Below, piece after piece: positions 8,289 to 18,347 of a stretch of DNA of 64,000 bases. Source of the DNA: Roseburia intestinalis L1-82 (GTDB taxonomy: Bacteria > Bacillota > Clostridia > Lachnospirales > Lachnospiraceae). Within the stretch, counting starts at the first letter, position 1, and every line of letters starts with the position of its first letter. The notes under the pieces are model-generated. The model was not told the origin of the DNA, searched no databases, and saw only the letters and a program-made list of their open reading frames with translations. The position numbers and the translations under genes were made by a program. Where the stretch lies: the NCBI RefSeq assembly GCF_900537995.1, contig NZ_LR027880.1, positions 1,124,001 through 1,188,000 on the forward strand, written 5' to 3'.

Positions 8289-9566
8289 ATGAAAGTATTA
8301 GTAGTTGGAAGCGGTGGACGTGAACATGCGATCGTGACAAGTGTGGCAAAGAGCCCGCGTGTCGATAAGATTTACTGCGCTCCGGGAAATGCCGGAATCG
8401 CGGCACTTGCAAAGTGCGTGCCGATCGGTGCCATGGAGTTTGATAAACTTGTGGCTTTTGCAAAAGAGCAGGCCATTGATTTTACGATCGTTGGAATGGA
8501 TGATCCATTGGTCGGCGGAATCGTGGATGTTTTCGAGGCGGAGGGATTAAAGGTATTTGGACCGCGTAAGAACGCAGCTATTTTAGAGGGATCTAAGGCA
8601 TTCTCAAAAGACCTCATGAAAAAATACCATATTCCTACGGCAGCTTACGAAAACTTTACATCAGCAGAAGAGGCGCTTGCTTATTTAGAGACTGCAAAAA
8701 TGCCGATCGTATTAAAGGCGGACGGATTAGCACTCGGTAAAGGTGTTTTGATCTGCAACACCTTAGAGGAGGCAAAAGCCGGTGTCAAAGAGATCATGGA
8801 GGATAAAAAGTTCGGAACAGCCGGAAATACCATGGTTGTGGAAGAATTTATGACAGGACGTGAGGTGTCTGTATTATCTTTCGTGGATGGAAAGACGATC
8901 AAGATCATGTCTTCTGCACAGGATCACAAACGTGCGAAAGACGGCGATCAGGGATTAAATACCGGAGGAATGGGTAACTTTTCTCCAAGTCCGTTCTATA
9001 CCAAAGAGGTGGATGATTTCTGTCAGAAATACATTTATCAGGCAACCGTGGATGCCATGGCTGCAGAGGGCAGACCGTTTACCGGAGTCATTTTCTTTGG
9101 ACTGATGCTGACAGAGGATGGACCGAAGGTGCTAGAGTATAATGCAAGATTCGGCGATCCGGAAGCCCAGGTCGTACTTCCGCGTATGAAAAACGACATC
9201 ATTGATGTGATGGAAGCATGCGTAGATGGCAGATTAGATACCATTGATCTGCAGTTTGAGGATAATGCGGCAGTCTGTGTGGTACTGGCATCCGACGGAT
9301 ATCCGGTATCCTATGAAAAAGGATTTAAGATCAGTGGTTTTGAAAAGTTTGATGGAAAAGACGACTATTTCTGTTTCCATGCCGGAACGAAATTCGATGA
9401 GAATGGCGATATCGTCACAAATGGCGGACGTGTGCTTGGTATCACGGCGACCGGAGCTGATTTGAAGGAGGCGAGAAAGAAAGCCTACGAGGCAACCGAG
9501 TGGGTTGACTTTGCCAATAAATATATGCGCCATGATATCGGAAAAGCAATCGATGAGGCAAAATAA
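8289..9566 (+). CDS. purD: Phosphoribosylamine-glycine ligase (GAR synthetase)
   Basis: A 425-residue ATP-grasp enzyme that joins glycine to phosphoribosylamine. The N-terminal [13 protein letters not shown] motif, the central [18 protein letters not shown]-grasp lid, [11 protein letters not shown] and [13 protein letters not shown] are all family marks. GGAGG precedes the start by a few bases. It is the last gene of the purine block and is followed by a strong terminator. purF, purL, purC and purH are not in the window. Confidence 0.97.
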   Translation: MKVLVVGSGGREHAIVTSVAKSPRVDKIYCAPGNAGIAALAKCVPIGAMEFDKLVAFAKEQAIDFTIVGMDDPLVGGIVDVFEAEGLKVFGPRKNAAILEGSKAFSKDLMKKYHIPTAAYENFTSAEEALAYLETAKMPIVLKADGLALGKGVLICNTLEEAKAGVKEIMEDKKFGTAGNTMVVEEFMTGREVSVLSFVDGKTIKIMSSAQDHKRAKDGDQGLNTGGMGNFSPSPFYTKEVDDFCQKYIYQATVDAMAAEGRPFTGVIFFGLMLTEDGPKVLEYNARFGDPEAQVVLPRMKNDIIDVMEACVDGRLDTIDLQFEDNAAVCVVLASDGYPVSYEKGFKISGFEKFDGKDDYFCFHAGTKFDENGDIVTNGGRVLGITATGADLKEARKKAYEATEWVDFANKYMRHDIGKAIDEAK

Positions 9567-9599
9567 GAGCGGCATTTTCTATTTGTTTTTTACTTAACG

Positions 9600-9645
9600 A
9601 CAGGGACTTCGGATTTAAAATCCGATGTGCCCTGTTATTTTTGTT
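9600..9645 (+). terminator. Terminator of the purine block
   Basis: Long stem ACAGGG-act-TCGGATTT paired with AAATCCGA-tgt-GCCCTGT, then TATTTTTG. Confidence 0.85.
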
Positions 9646-9787
9646 TCATGATAATAAAATGTTTAGAGAATATGTATTTTATGATTTTGGGATAGACTTT
9701 TGCAGATCATGATGATATATTGTCGGCAATGACCCTGACTGGAAAGGAGATTAAATGGTCAGGAAACGCTTTAAATGATACAGAAAC

Positions 9788-9816
9788 TTGAAAATACACT
9801 GTCACCTCCGTATAAT
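9788..9816 (+). promoter_or_regulatory. Promoter for the C_GCAxxG_C_C gene
   Basis: TTGAAA (9788-9793), 17-base spacer, TATAAT (9811-9816). An operator-like pair TATGTAC (9825-9831) / GTACATA (9851-9857) lies just downstream of the expected start point. The rest of the 9646-9787 gap shows only a seven-codon frame (MVRKRFK) behind a good AAGGAG at about 9750, of doubtful meaning. Confidence 0.65.
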
Positions 9817-9907
9817 AAATAAAGTATGTACAGCACTTAGAATATGTATCGTACATAAAACATGTTCTATGCCAAAAGTAAAATTGATAAAAACGGAGGA
9901 CACATCA

Positions 9908-10312
9908 ATGACCAGAAAAGAAAAAGCAATCGAATTACACGATAAAGGATTCAACTGTGCCCAGGCAGTTGCCTGTGCATTTGCAGAGGAGACCGGCATA
10001 CCGGAAGAAATCTTGTTTGCAGCCTGTGAAGGATTCGGACTTGGCATGGGCGGCATGGCAGCAACCTGTGGTGCGGTATCCGGCGCAGTCATGCTTGCGG
10101 GATTAAAAAACAGCTGCAAAAATTTAGAGCAGCCGGCAAGTAAGGCAGATACCTATAAACTGACCAGAGAGATCACGAAGACATTTTTAGAGAAAAACGG
10201 ATCGCTCACCTGTGGAGAATTAAAGGGCACTGAAACCGGAAAAGTACTTAGAAGCTGCCCGGACTGTATCCGTGATGCAGTGGAGATAGCAGAGAGTATT
10301 TTAGAACTTTAA
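9908..10312 (+). CDS. C_GCAxxG_C_C family redox-type protein
   Basis: A 134-residue cytoplasmic protein with the cysteine pattern that names the family: GFNCAQAV, then FAACEGFGLGMGGMAATCGAVSGA, then SLTCGELKG and SCPDCIRDAVE. The spaced cysteines suggest metal or disulfide chemistry, but no member is well characterised. The ATG at 9908 has GGAGG eight bases upstream; an upstream in-frame extension begins inside the promoter and is rejected. It has its own promoter and stands alone between the purine block and the mgl operon. Confidence 0.85.
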   Translation: MTRKEKAIELHDKGFNCAQAVACAFAEETGIPEEILFAACEGFGLGMGGMAATCGAVSGAVMLAGLKNSCKNLEQPASKADTYKLTREITKTFLEKNGSLTCGELKGTETGKVLRSCPDCIRDAVEIAESILEL

Positions 10313-10454
10313 AGCAACAGAATGACGTTAAAAAAACATGAAATAATTTACTATTATGTCAAAATACACAACGAAATAAAACGAAAATCAAAGAAAAGTG
10401 ATGAAATGCACAAATAAAAAGAAGAATTTTTAAGAAAGACAGAAGAATATTGTA

Positions 10455-10510
10455 TGTTTATCCAATCCTCCTGTTGGTATAATGCACTTGTAACAAACAA
10501 AGAGTTACAA
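10455..10510 (+). promoter_or_regulatory. Promoter and operator of mglB
   Basis: TATAAT at 10478-10483 with a weak -35 (TGTTTA, 10455-10460, 17-base spacer). Directly downstream, TTGTAAC (10488-10494) and GTTACAA (10504-10510) form a perfect inverted pair at the expected transcription start, a good repressor position. Related half-sites occur before the mannan binding-protein gene. Confidence 0.6.
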
Positions 10511-10540
10511 ATACATTAAATCAAATGGGAGGATTTTTCT

Positions 10541-11692
10541 ATGAAAAGAAAGGTAGTTAGTGTAATTTTAGCAACAGCAATGGTAGCATCTATGGTAGCA
10601 GGATGTGGCGGAAGCAATAACGCATCCACAAACAATGCCGGAACAACAACCGATGCAGCAGCAAGCGATGCATCAAGTGATACATCGAATGATGCAGCAG
10701 CTACAGAGGCAGCCGATGCAGGGGACGCAGCAGCCGATGCAGCAACAGACGCAGATGCAAGTTTAGCAGACAAAAAAGTTGGTGTATGTATTTACCAGTT
10801 CTCCGATAACTTCATGACACTGTTCCGTACAGAGCTTGAAAATTATCTGGTAGAAAAAGGATTTTCAAAAGACAATATCACAATTGTTGATGGTGCAAAC
10901 GATCAGGCTACACAGACAGGTCAGATTGATAACTTTATCACAGAGGGGGTAGATGTCCTTATTATCAACCCGGTTAACTCCTCTTCCGCAGCAACCATCA
11001 CAGATAAAGTAGTTGCAGCAGGAATCCCGCTGGTATACATCAACCGTGAGCCGGATGAAGAAGAGCAGAAGAGATGGTCAGATAACAACTGGGATGTTAC
11101 ATACGTTGGATGTGATGCACGTCAGTCCGGTACTTTCCAGGGTGAGATGATCAGTGATCTTGGTCTTGATACCGTAGATTTAAATGGAAACGGTAAAATC
11201 GACTACGTTATGGTAGAAGGTGATCCGGAGAACGTGGATGCCCAGTATCGTACAGAATATTCTGTAAAAGCTCTTGAGGATGCAGGACTTGAAGTAAACT
11301 GCTTATCCGATCAGGTTGGTAACTGGCAGCAGGATCAGGCACAGCAGATCGTAGCAAATGCCCTTGGACAGTACGGTAACGATGTAGAAGTTGTATTCTG
11401 CAACAACGATGCAATGGCACTTGGTGCTTTACAGGCAATCCAGAGTGCAGGACGTACCGTAGGTACTGATATTTATCTGGTAGGTGTTGATGCATTATCA
11501 GAGGCATTAGAGGATGTTCTTGCAGGAACCATGACAGGTACTGTATTTAACGATCACTTCTCACAGTCCCACAGTGCAGCAGATGCAGCTATCAACTACA
11601 TCACAGGCGCTGGCAATGATCACTACATCGGATGTGATTATGTAAAAGTAACAAAAGACAATGCACAGGATGTTCTTGACATGGTTAAATAA
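10541..11692 (+). CDS. mglB: Galactose/glucose ABC transporter binding lipoprotein
   Basis: A 383-residue exported lipoprotein: signal peptide 1-21 ending VAG, lipidated Cys22, then an Ala/Asp/Thr-rich linker to about residue 75, then a Peripla_BP_4 fold. MglB marks are the calcium loop DLNGNGKIDYVMVEGDPEN followed by DAQYRTEYSVKALE, and NNDAMALGALQAI. It should capture galactose or glucose outside the membrane and deliver it to MglAC. GGAGG lies upstream of the ATG. It is separated from mglA by 224 bases with a strong hairpin, which suggests more binding protein than ATPase is made. Confidence 0.9.
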   Translation: MKRKVVSVILATAMVASMVAGCGGSNNASTNNAGTTTDAAASDASSDTSNDAAATEAADAGDAAADAATDADASLADKKVGVCIYQFSDNFMTLFRTELENYLVEKGFSKDNITIVDGANDQATQTGQIDNFITEGVDVLIINPVNSSSAATITDKVVAAGIPLVYINREPDEEEQKRWSDNNWDVTYVGCDARQSGTFQGEMISDLGLDTVDLNGNGKIDYVMVEGDPENVDAQYRTEYSVKALEDAGLEVNCLSDQVGNWQQDQAQQIVANALGQYGNDVEVVFCNNDAMALGALQAIQSAGRTVGTDIYLVGVDALSEALEDVLAGTMTGTVFNDHFSQSHSAADAAINYITGAGNDHYIGCDYVKVTKDNAQDVLDMVK

Positions 11693-11717
11693 TCTGTAAA
11701 AAGAACAGGGTATAAAA

Positions 11718-11749
11718 GTGGTGCGGGTGCATATGGCACCCGCTGCCAC
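11718..11749 (+). terminator. Intra-operon hairpin between mglB and mglA
   Basis: GTGGTGCGGGTGC pairs with GGCACCCGCTGCCAC around ATAT. No good T-run follows, so it is more likely an mRNA-stabilising or partial-termination hairpin than a full terminator. Confidence 0.6.
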
Positions 11750-11916
11750 TATTCATAAGAATTATGATCAGACTGCAGAAATGCAGAAATGAATGTATGA
11801 AATAAAAACAGGCAGATATATATTCTATGAAAAATGAAGTGTGCTAAATAGCACAGATATGAAATAGGAACATAATTGGCAGAGAAGTAAGCCAAATGAT
11901 ATAAAGGAGGAGAAAC

Positions 11917-13425
11917 ATGGCTGAGTATAAACTGGAGCTTAGGGGTGTATGCAAATCTTTCCCCGGTGTCAAAGCACTTGACAATGTACAGTTATCACTC
12001 CGTCCGGGAACCGTCCATGCACTGATGGGGGAAAATGGTGCAGGAAAATCAACCCTGATGAAATGTCTGTTTGGTATTTATAAAATGGATGCCGGCGAGA
12101 TTATTCTGGACGGAGAAAAAGTCGAGATTAATAACCCGGATGAGGCAATGAAAAAAGGAATTGCCATGGTACATCAGGAACTGCAGCCGGTACCGGCAAG
12201 AAGCGTTGCAGAAAATATGTACCTGGGAAGATTCCCGACAAAGTGTGGACCATTAAAAGTGATCGATCATAAGAAAATGTATGAGGATACTGCAAAATGG
12301 TTAAAAGAAGTAAAAATGGACTTTGATCCGAAAGCACAGCTTGGATCTTTATCCATAGGTCAGATGCAGTCCGTTGAGATTGCAAAGGCAGTTTCCCAAC
12401 AGGCAAAGGTTATCATCTTTGATGAGCCGACATCATCTCTTTCTGATAATGAAGTAGAAGCATTGTTCCGCATCATGAATGATTTAAGAGACAAAGGTGT
12501 GGCAATGGTCTACATTTCACATAAGATGGATGAGATCAAACGAATCGCTGATGATATCACAGTCATGCGGGATGGTACATATGTTGGAACCTGGCCGGCA
12601 GCAGAGATGACCACAGATCAGATCATCACAAAGATGGTTGGCCGTGAGCTGACAAATGTATATCCACCGAGAGAAAACAAACCGGGTGATGAAGTGGTTA
12701 TGGAAGTAAAAAATCTTTGCTCCATCCATGCAAAATCATTCCAGAATGTAAGTTTTCAGCTCCACAAAGGAGAAATCCTTGGATTTGGTGGACTGGTAGG
12801 TGCACAGAGAACAGAATTGATGGAAGGAATCTTCGGTATCCGTGGTATTGCATCCGGTGAGATCTATATGCATGGCAAAAAAGTAAAGATCAAACATCCA
12901 ATCGATGCGATGAATGCCGGAATCGGACTGATCACTGAGGATCGAAGAGGAAACGGTATTTTCGGATGCCTGTCTATCAAAGATAATGTAGGTGTATCTA
13001 TCTACAATAAATATCTGAATGCAGGATTTGTTTTAAATCACAAAAAGATCAATGAGATCGTAACAAGCAGCATTAAAAAATTAAGTATCAAGACTCCGAG
13101 CATGAAAGAACATATTTCCAATCTGTCCGGAGGTAACCAGCAGAAAGTAATCGTTGCAAGATGGTTAGCCAATGACCCGGATGTTCTGATCATGGATGAA
13201 CCTACCCGTGGTATCGACGTAGGTGCAAAACATGAGATTTATGAGATCATGTGCGATCTGGCAAAACAGGGCAAAGCGATCATTATGATTTCTTCCGAGA
13301 TGTCAGAACTTCTTGGAATGTCAGACAGAATTTGTGTTATGTGTAACGGAAAACTGACCGGTGAAGTGAAGGAACCGGAAGATATGACACAGGCAAAAAT
13401 TATGGAATACGCAACAAGATTCTGA
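11917..13425 (+). CDS. mglA: Sugar ABC transporter ATP-binding protein
   Basis: A 502-residue tandem ATPase. Domain 1 has Walker A GENGAGKST at 38-46, signature LSIGQMQSVEIAKA and Walker B VIIFDEPTSSLS. Domain 2 has the usual degenerate P-loop (GFGGLVGAQRTELM), an intact signature NLSGGNQQKVIVARW and Walker B VLIMDEPTRGIDVG. This is the layout of MglA/RbsA/XylG-type importers. GGAGG precedes the ATG. It is followed after 20 bases by the permease gene. Confidence 0.95.
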   Translation: MAEYKLELRGVCKSFPGVKALDNVQLSLRPGTVHALMGENGAGKSTLMKCLFGIYKMDAGEIILDGEKVEINNPDEAMKKGIAMVHQELQPVPARSVAENMYLGRFPTKCGPLKVIDHKKMYEDTAKWLKEVKMDFDPKAQLGSLSIGQMQSVEIAKAVSQQAKVIIFDEPTSSLSDNEVEALFRIMNDLRDKGVAMVYISHKMDEIKRIADDITVMRDGTYVGTWPAAEMTTDQIITKMVGRELTNVYPPRENKPGDEVVMEVKNLCSIHAKSFQNVSFQLHKGEILGFGGLVGAQRTELMEGIFGIRGIASGEIYMHGKKVKIKHPIDAMNAGIGLITEDRRGNGIFGCLSIKDNVGVSIYNKYLNAGFVLNHKKINEIVTSSIKKLSIKTPSMKEHISNLSGGNQQKVIVARWLANDPDVLIMDEPTRGIDVGAKHEIYEIMCDLAKQGKAIIMISSEMSELLGMSDRICVMCNGKLTGEVKEPEDMTQAKIMEYATRF

Positions 13426-13445
13426 TGCGATAGGAGGAGACGAAA

Positions 13446-14435
13446 ATGGGAAAGACAAAACAGCAGAAAGTAAAAGATTTTTTGATTAACAACGGGGTTA
13501 TTATTGTAATGTTCATTCTGGTAATCTATACTGGTTTGACATCCAATAACTTCTTCACAGGCAACAACTTAATGAATATTCTTATGAATATGAGTTCACG
13601 ACTTGTCATTGCACTTGGTATTGCAGGATGTGTTATCACCGCAGGATGTGACCTTTCCGCAGGACGTATGATTGGTTTCGGTGCATGTATTTCCGGTATG
13701 TTGTTACAGCGTCTGGATTATTCCGGTAAATTCTTCCCGGATATGAAACCATTGAACGTAGTTTTAGTAGCGATCATCGCAATGCTCATCTGTGCAGCAT
13801 TTGGTACAGTAACCGGTATCTTTATTGCATACTTAAATGTACCGCCTTTCATTGCAACCTTAGCAATGATGGAAATCGTTTATGGTATTGGACTTATCGT
13901 TACAAACGCAACACCTCTTGGTGGATATGTTGAGGCATATACCAATGTTGCAAACAAAAAATTTCTCGGAATCAATTACCTGATCTGGATTGCAATTATT
14001 GTGGCAGCGATCACATGGTTCATTTTCAACATGACACGTCATGGAAAATATATGTACGCAATCGGTGGTAACCCACAGGCAGCAGAGGTTGCAGGTGTTC
14101 CGGTGAAAAAGACATTGATCTTAATCTACATGAAAGCAGCAGCTATGTATGGTCTTGCAGGATTCATGCTCGGCGCAAAAGCAGGTGGTGCATCTGTTCA
14201 GACCGGGTATGGTTACGAAATGGAAGCAATCGCAGCATGTACGATCGGTGGTGTATCCGTAACAGGTGGTCGTGGTAAAGTTTCATCCGCTATCATCGGT
14301 GTTGCAGTATTCGAGTTATTGAAGGTTGCTCTCCAGTACTTAGGAATGAATGCAAACGCACAGTACATCGCAATCGGTGTTGTAATCTTCGTAGCAATTT
14401 CTCTGGATATCAGAAAATATATAGCAAGAAAATAA
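13446..14435 (+). CDS. mglC: Sugar ABC transporter permease
   Basis: A 329-residue integral membrane protein of the BPD_transp_2 family with eight or more hydrophobic segments. Family marks include GCVITAGCDLSAGRMIGFGAC near 57-77, YAIGGNPQAAEVAGVPV near 200-216 and AIAACTIGGVSVTGGRGKV near 259-277. It forms the channel for MglB cargo. GGAGG lies just upstream. A strong terminator follows, closing the mglBAC operon. Confidence 0.95.
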   Translation: MGKTKQQKVKDFLINNGVIIVMFILVIYTGLTSNNFFTGNNLMNILMNMSSRLVIALGIAGCVITAGCDLSAGRMIGFGACISGMLLQRLDYSGKFFPDMKPLNVVLVAIIAMLICAAFGTVTGIFIAYLNVPPFIATLAMMEIVYGIGLIVTNATPLGGYVEAYTNVANKKFLGINYLIWIAIIVAAITWFIFNMTRHGKYMYAIGGNPQAAEVAGVPVKKTLILIYMKAAAMYGLAGFMLGAKAGGASVQTGYGYEMEAIAACTIGGVSVTGGRGKVSSAIIGVAVFELLKVALQYLGMNANAQYIAIGVVIFVAISLDIRKYIARK

Positions 14436-14468
14436 AACATACGGTATAATTCTTATATCGGACTGTAA

Positions 14469-14506
14469 AATAACGGCTGGGTGTTACAGACCAGCCGTTA
14501 TTTTTG
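14469..14506 (+). terminator. Terminator of mglBAC
   Basis: AATAACGGCTGG (14469-14480) pairs perfectly with CCAGCCGTTATT (14491-14502) followed by T-rich sequence. Confidence 0.9.
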
Positions 14507-14540
14507 CTTAGTAAAACAAATGGAGGAAAACAAGGATTAT

Positions 14541-14852
14541 ATGACAACAGATCAGATTTTAGAGACAGCAGGGATACCATTACTTTTATTTGTGATTTTG
14601 ATCTATTATGGAATGCGGTTATGGTTTATGAAAGATATCTCCGCCATCCGAGGAAAGAATAAACCACCGGTAAAAGACGAAGAAAACTATGCAAAATGCG
14701 CCGGAAAGCTGATGTTCTTTTTTGCAGTGGCAACACTTGTCATGATGCTTTTATTATTCTGGAACACCTATGTGGCAGTGGCAGAGATCATTATCTGTAC
14801 GGTGATCCTTGGAATTTTATGGCATAATATGAATGCAAAATATGGAGACTAG
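14541..14852 (+). CDS. Small membrane protein of unknown function
   Basis: A 103-residue protein with a hydrophobic segment near 11-27 and a longer hydrophobic stretch near 55-95 that can hold two helices; the loop between carries RGKNKPPVKDEENYAKCAG. Family not recognised. The ATG at 14541 is preferred: AAGGA and GGAGGA lie upstream, while a longer frame starts inside the mgl terminator. It lies 55 bases before the response-regulator gene and may be co-transcribed with the sensory cluster. Confidence 0.6.
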   Translation: MTTDQILETAGIPLLLFVILIYYGMRLWFMKDISAIRGKNKPPVKDEENYAKCAGKLMFFFAVATLVMMLLLFWNTYVAVAEIIICTVILGILWHNMNAKYGD

Positions 14853-14907
14853 CGGAAGAAAATGTGAAAATATGATTTTTTCATATTGGAATGGAGAATA
14901 GAACACG

Positions 14908-16509
14908 ATGAATTTATATTCGGTATTATTGGTGGATGATGAGGAAGAAGTATATTCTGTCATTATGAAAAAGCTTGACTGGGAAGCGATGGGGTTTCGT
15001 ATTGCCGGGTATGCCAGAAATGGCGTCGAAGCATTAGAGATGGCAGAGGAAATCCAGCCGGATGTTGTGATGACAGACATCAAAATGCCATACATGGACG
15101 GACTGACCTTAAGCAAGAAATTAAAAGAACTATATCAGAAAATAAAAATTATTATTTTTTCTGGATTTGATGAATTTGAATATGCAAAAGAGGCAATTAA
15201 GATCGAGGCGGAGGAGTACATTTTAAAGCCGATCAATTCCAATGAACTGCGGGAAGTGTTTGAGCGTATCAGGACAAACCTTGACAGAGAGCTTGATGAA
15301 AAACGTAATATCGAAAAACTGCGCGCTTATTATATGGAGAGTCTTCCGGTATTGCAGGAAAACTTTTATACATCATTGATTGAGGGAAGAATTCCGGCAT
15401 CTGAGATTGAAAAATATTTGAAACAATACCAGATACCGTGGAGCGGACCATATTATGTGGCAACTATATTACATATCAGCACGCCGGATCCACAGCTTGA
15501 ACTCGATCCGTTTTTGCTTGGAATGTCCGTCAAACAGCTTGCTGAGGAACAGTTTGTGGACAAGTGGAGATTGAACACATTCTTTTATCTCGGAGACATC
15601 CTTATGATCACACAGTTAAAAGAAACGGAAGAAATCACGGCATATACCAATGCAATGGATCGGTTTTGCAAGCTGGCGAAACGTGTCTGCGGTGCGAAGG
15701 TGACGGCAGGAATCGGTCCGGTCTGTGATGAGATCGCAGAGCTGCCGGCTTCCTATCAGGGGGCGCGCAATGCGGTTTCCTACCGTGTGATCTATGGAAA
15801 TACAAGAGCCATTAATATTGCGGAGATCGATCCGCAGGGCAGTGCAGAGGAACCGTGGGAAGAGCAGTCAATCGGGAATATTTTAAAAAAGATTAAGACC
15901 GGGGATGAGCAGGCGCTGAAAGAAGCGGTCAAAGAAAGCGTGACACAGCTTTCCGGACGTGGAGCATCACTGCAGAAATATCAGATATTTATCACGGAAC
16001 TTATTGCGGAAATCTTCCGTTTTGGTACATTAAACGGGCTGAATCTGGACGAAATTTTCAGTGGTACGGGAGATATCTACCGGGAAGTTCTTCAGATGGA
16101 ATCGCCGGAGGCACTGGAAAACTGGCTGCTAAAGACCGGACGTCAGATGCAGGAGATAATCCAGAATGGCAGACAGGACACGACGAAATCATTTGTCACA
16201 AAAGCGATCGAGTATGTCAGGGAACACTATGCAGATTCAGGACTCAATGTAGAGAGTGTATGTAAAAATCTTTCGGTCAGCACGGCGTACTTTTCTACCG
16301 TGTTTAAAAAGGAGACCGGAAAAACTTTTATCAATTATCTGACAGAGTATCGGATGGAACAGGCGCTTGATCTGCTTTTGAATCAGGATGAAAAAACATA
16401 TGTGATTGCAGAAAAAGTGGGCTATTCCGATCCGAATTATTTCAGTTACGCATTTAAAAAACAGTTTGGAATGTCACCTTCAAAGTACAAAGCAGAAAAA
16501 AGAAAATGA
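14908..16509 (+). CDS. YesN-type response regulator with AraC DNA-binding domain
   Basis: A 533-residue regulator. The receiver domain (about 1-125) has the acidic pair near 10-12, the phospho-acceptor Asp57 in VMTDIKMPYMDG and the late Lys in EYILKPIN. A middle region of roughly 280 residues without obvious motifs is typical of YesN proteins. The C-terminal AraC-type double helix-turn-helix (about 430-530) has the GYSDPNYFSYAFKKQFGMSPSKYK signature in two runs. It should switch on sugar-uptake genes, plausibly mglBAC upstream. Its stop overlaps the kinase start by four bases (ATGA), so the pair is translationally coupled. Confidence 0.95.
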   Translation: MNLYSVLLVDDEEEVYSVIMKKLDWEAMGFRIAGYARNGVEALEMAEEIQPDVVMTDIKMPYMDGLTLSKKLKELYQKIKIIIFSGFDEFEYAKEAIKIEAEEYILKPINSNELREVFERIRTNLDRELDEKRNIEKLRAYYMESLPVLQENFYTSLIEGRIPASEIEKYLKQYQIPWSGPYYVATILHISTPDPQLELDPFLLGMSVKQLAEEQFVDKWRLNTFFYLGDILMITQLKETEEITAYTNAMDRFCKLAKRVCGAKVTAGIGPVCDEIAELPASYQGARNAVSYRVIYGNTRAINIAEIDPQGSAEEPWEEQSIGNILKKIKTGDEQALKEAVKESVTQLSGRGASLQKYQIFITELIAEIFRFGTLNGLNLDEIFSGTGDIYREVLQMESPEALENWLLKTGRQMQEIIQNGRQDTTKSFVTKAIEYVREHYADSGLNVESVCKNLSVSTAYFSTVFKKETGKTFINYLTEYRMEQALDLLLNQDEKTYVIAEKVGYSDPNYFSYAFKKQFGMSPSKYKAEKRK

Positions 16510-18347
16510 GTTTGTCAAATATCAAAGATAAAATAAGAGAATTAACTGCATATATCAGAAAAATGACAAAACCGCACAGTATTCAGATGACGATATCGAT
16601 TTCGTTTACGATTCTGTCCATATGTAGTATGGCCTTCCTTGGCGTCACACTTTACCGGCAGTTTTCAAACAGAGCAGAAGCAATGACGATTGAGAGTACG
16701 GGGCAGCTTTTAAATCAGACAGCCATCAACCTTGAGGATTATCTCCGAAACATGCGCCGTATTTCTGATACTATGTATTACAGTGTCATCAAGAATAAAG
16801 ATCTTGCCAGTGATACCATGGATGAAGAAATGAATCTCTTATATGAGGCGAATAAAGATAACCTGATCAGTATTGCCTGTTATACGGGAGAGGGACAGCT
16901 TGTGGCAGCAGTACCTGTTGCGAATGAAAAAAGTCAGGTAAATATTGTGAAGCAGCAGTGGTTTACCGATGCGGTCGGTCAGATGGAAAACCTTCATTTT
17001 TCGACACCGCATGTGCAGAATCTGTTTGGCGATCCATCTTACCGTTATTACTGGGTCGTATCCTTAAGCCGTGCCGTGGAGCTGACAAGTAATGGAACAT
17101 CGACGCTGGGAGTACTTTTGGTCGATATGAACTACAACAGTATTGAACAGATCTTAAAAAAAGCGAATGTTGGAAATTCTTCGGAGTATGTTTACCTGAT
17201 CGACGGAAAGGGTGAGATCATTTATCATCCGAGACAGAAGCTGATCTATACCGATCTTTATCAGGAGAATAATATCGAGGCAGCAGGGTACGAGGATGGA
17301 AGCACGGAAGAGATTTTCCAGGGGGAAAAACGCCTTGTTACGGTAAAGACGGTCAGTTATACCGGATGGAAGATCGTCAGTGTTGTGCCAATGAGTTCCT
17401 TTGATATGGGAATGACAGGCACAAAATATTTTGTGATCATGCTAGTGACAGTATCTATGCTTGCGGTGATCCTTTTAAATCAGCTTGTGTCTGCAAGTAT
17501 TGCCATGCCGCTGAAAAAATTAAATAATTCGGTCAAGGAGTGGGAGACCGGAAATATGAACCCGTCTATCTATATCGGCGGATCTATGGAAGTGGAACAT
17601 TTAGGGTGTACACTCCGTTCCACGGTGGAACAGATCAGGCAGCTGATGCAGGATATTGTGGTCGAGCAGGAAGAAAAAAGAAAAAGTGAACTCGATGCGC
17701 TTCAGTCGCAGATCAACCCTCATTTTTTGTATAATACACTTGACTCGATCGTCTGGATGATCGAGGGAGAACGGTATGAGGATGCGGTATTTATGATCAC
17801 ACAGTTAGCGAGTCTTTTCCGTATCAGTTTAAGCAGGGGAAAAACAGTCATCAGTGTGGAAGATGAGCTGAAACATGCCAGAAACTATATGAATATCCAG
17901 AAAGTACGCTATAAAAATATTTTTGAGGTACGGTTTGATATAGATCCGGAGATCCTGCAGTGCTGTACGGTAAAACTGGTGGTGCAGCCGCTGCTTGAAA
18001 ATGCGATTTATTATGGCGTGGAATGTATGGATGGAGACGGAGAAATTGATGTCAATGGATATCGCAGGGAAGATGATATCTATATTGAGGTCAGAGATAA
18101 CGGACTTGGAATACCGGAAGATGAAGTGGAACAGCTTTTGAAGGAAAATAACCGTGTACACAAACGTGGATCTGGTGTGGGACTTTTGAATGTACATAAC
18201 CGGATCAGGCTGCGTTTCGGTGAGGAATATGGTCTGGAGATAGAAAGCGAGCCGGATGAGGGAACCACAGTCAGAATCCATTTGCCGTATATCGTCTATA
18301 CGCCGGAGGAGCAGGAACGGTTAGAGTCAGGGAGAAAACAACTATGA
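16506..18347 (+). CDS. YesM-type sensor histidine kinase
   Basis: A 613-residue membrane kinase: helix about 31-52, extracellular dCache-like sensor region about 55-300, second helix about 310-330, HAMP-type linker, then the His_kinase domain with His406 in QINPHFLYNTLDS and an HATPase_c domain with VQPLLENAIYYGV and DNGLGIP. This is the LytS/YesM architecture that pairs with the upstream AraC-type regulator. It overlaps the next gene by four bases (ATGA). The adjacent binding-protein genes suggest the stimulus is a sugar bound by a periplasmic protein. Confidence 0.93.
   Translation: MSLSNIKDKIRELTAYIRKMTKPHSIQMTISISFTILSICSMAFLGVTLYRQFSNRAEAMTIESTGQLLNQTAINLEDYLRNMRRISDTMYYSVIKNKDLASDTMDEEMNLLYEANKDNLISIACYTGEGQLVAAVPVANEKSQVNIVKQQWFTDAVGQMENLHFSTPHVQNLFGDPSYRYYWVVSLSRAVELTSNGTSTLGVLLVDMNYNSIEQILKKANVGNSSEYVYLIDGKGEIIYHPRQKLIYTDLYQENNIEAAGYEDGSTEEIFQGEKRLVTVKTVSYTGWKIVSVVPMSSFDMGMTGTKYFVIMLVTVSMLAVILLNQLVSASIAMPLKKLNNSVKEWETGNMNPSIYIGGSMEVEHLGCTLRSTVEQIRQLMQDIVVEQEEKRKSELDALQSQINPHFLYNTLDSIVWMIEGERYEDAVFMITQLASLFRISLSRGKTVISVEDELKHARNYMNIQKVRYKNIFEVRFDIDPEILQCCTVKLVVQPLLENAIYYGVECMDGDGEIDVNGYRREDDIYIEVRDNGLGIPEDEVEQLLKENNRVHKRGSGVGLLNVHNRIRLRFGEEYGLEIESEPDEGTTVRIHLPYIVYTPEEQERLESGRKQL

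Noticed and set aside
9750..9780. Seven-codon leader peptide MVRKRFK behind a strong AAGGAG
   Set aside because: It lies upstream of the best promoter and no regulatory hairpin pair is linked to it; noted but not listed as a gene.
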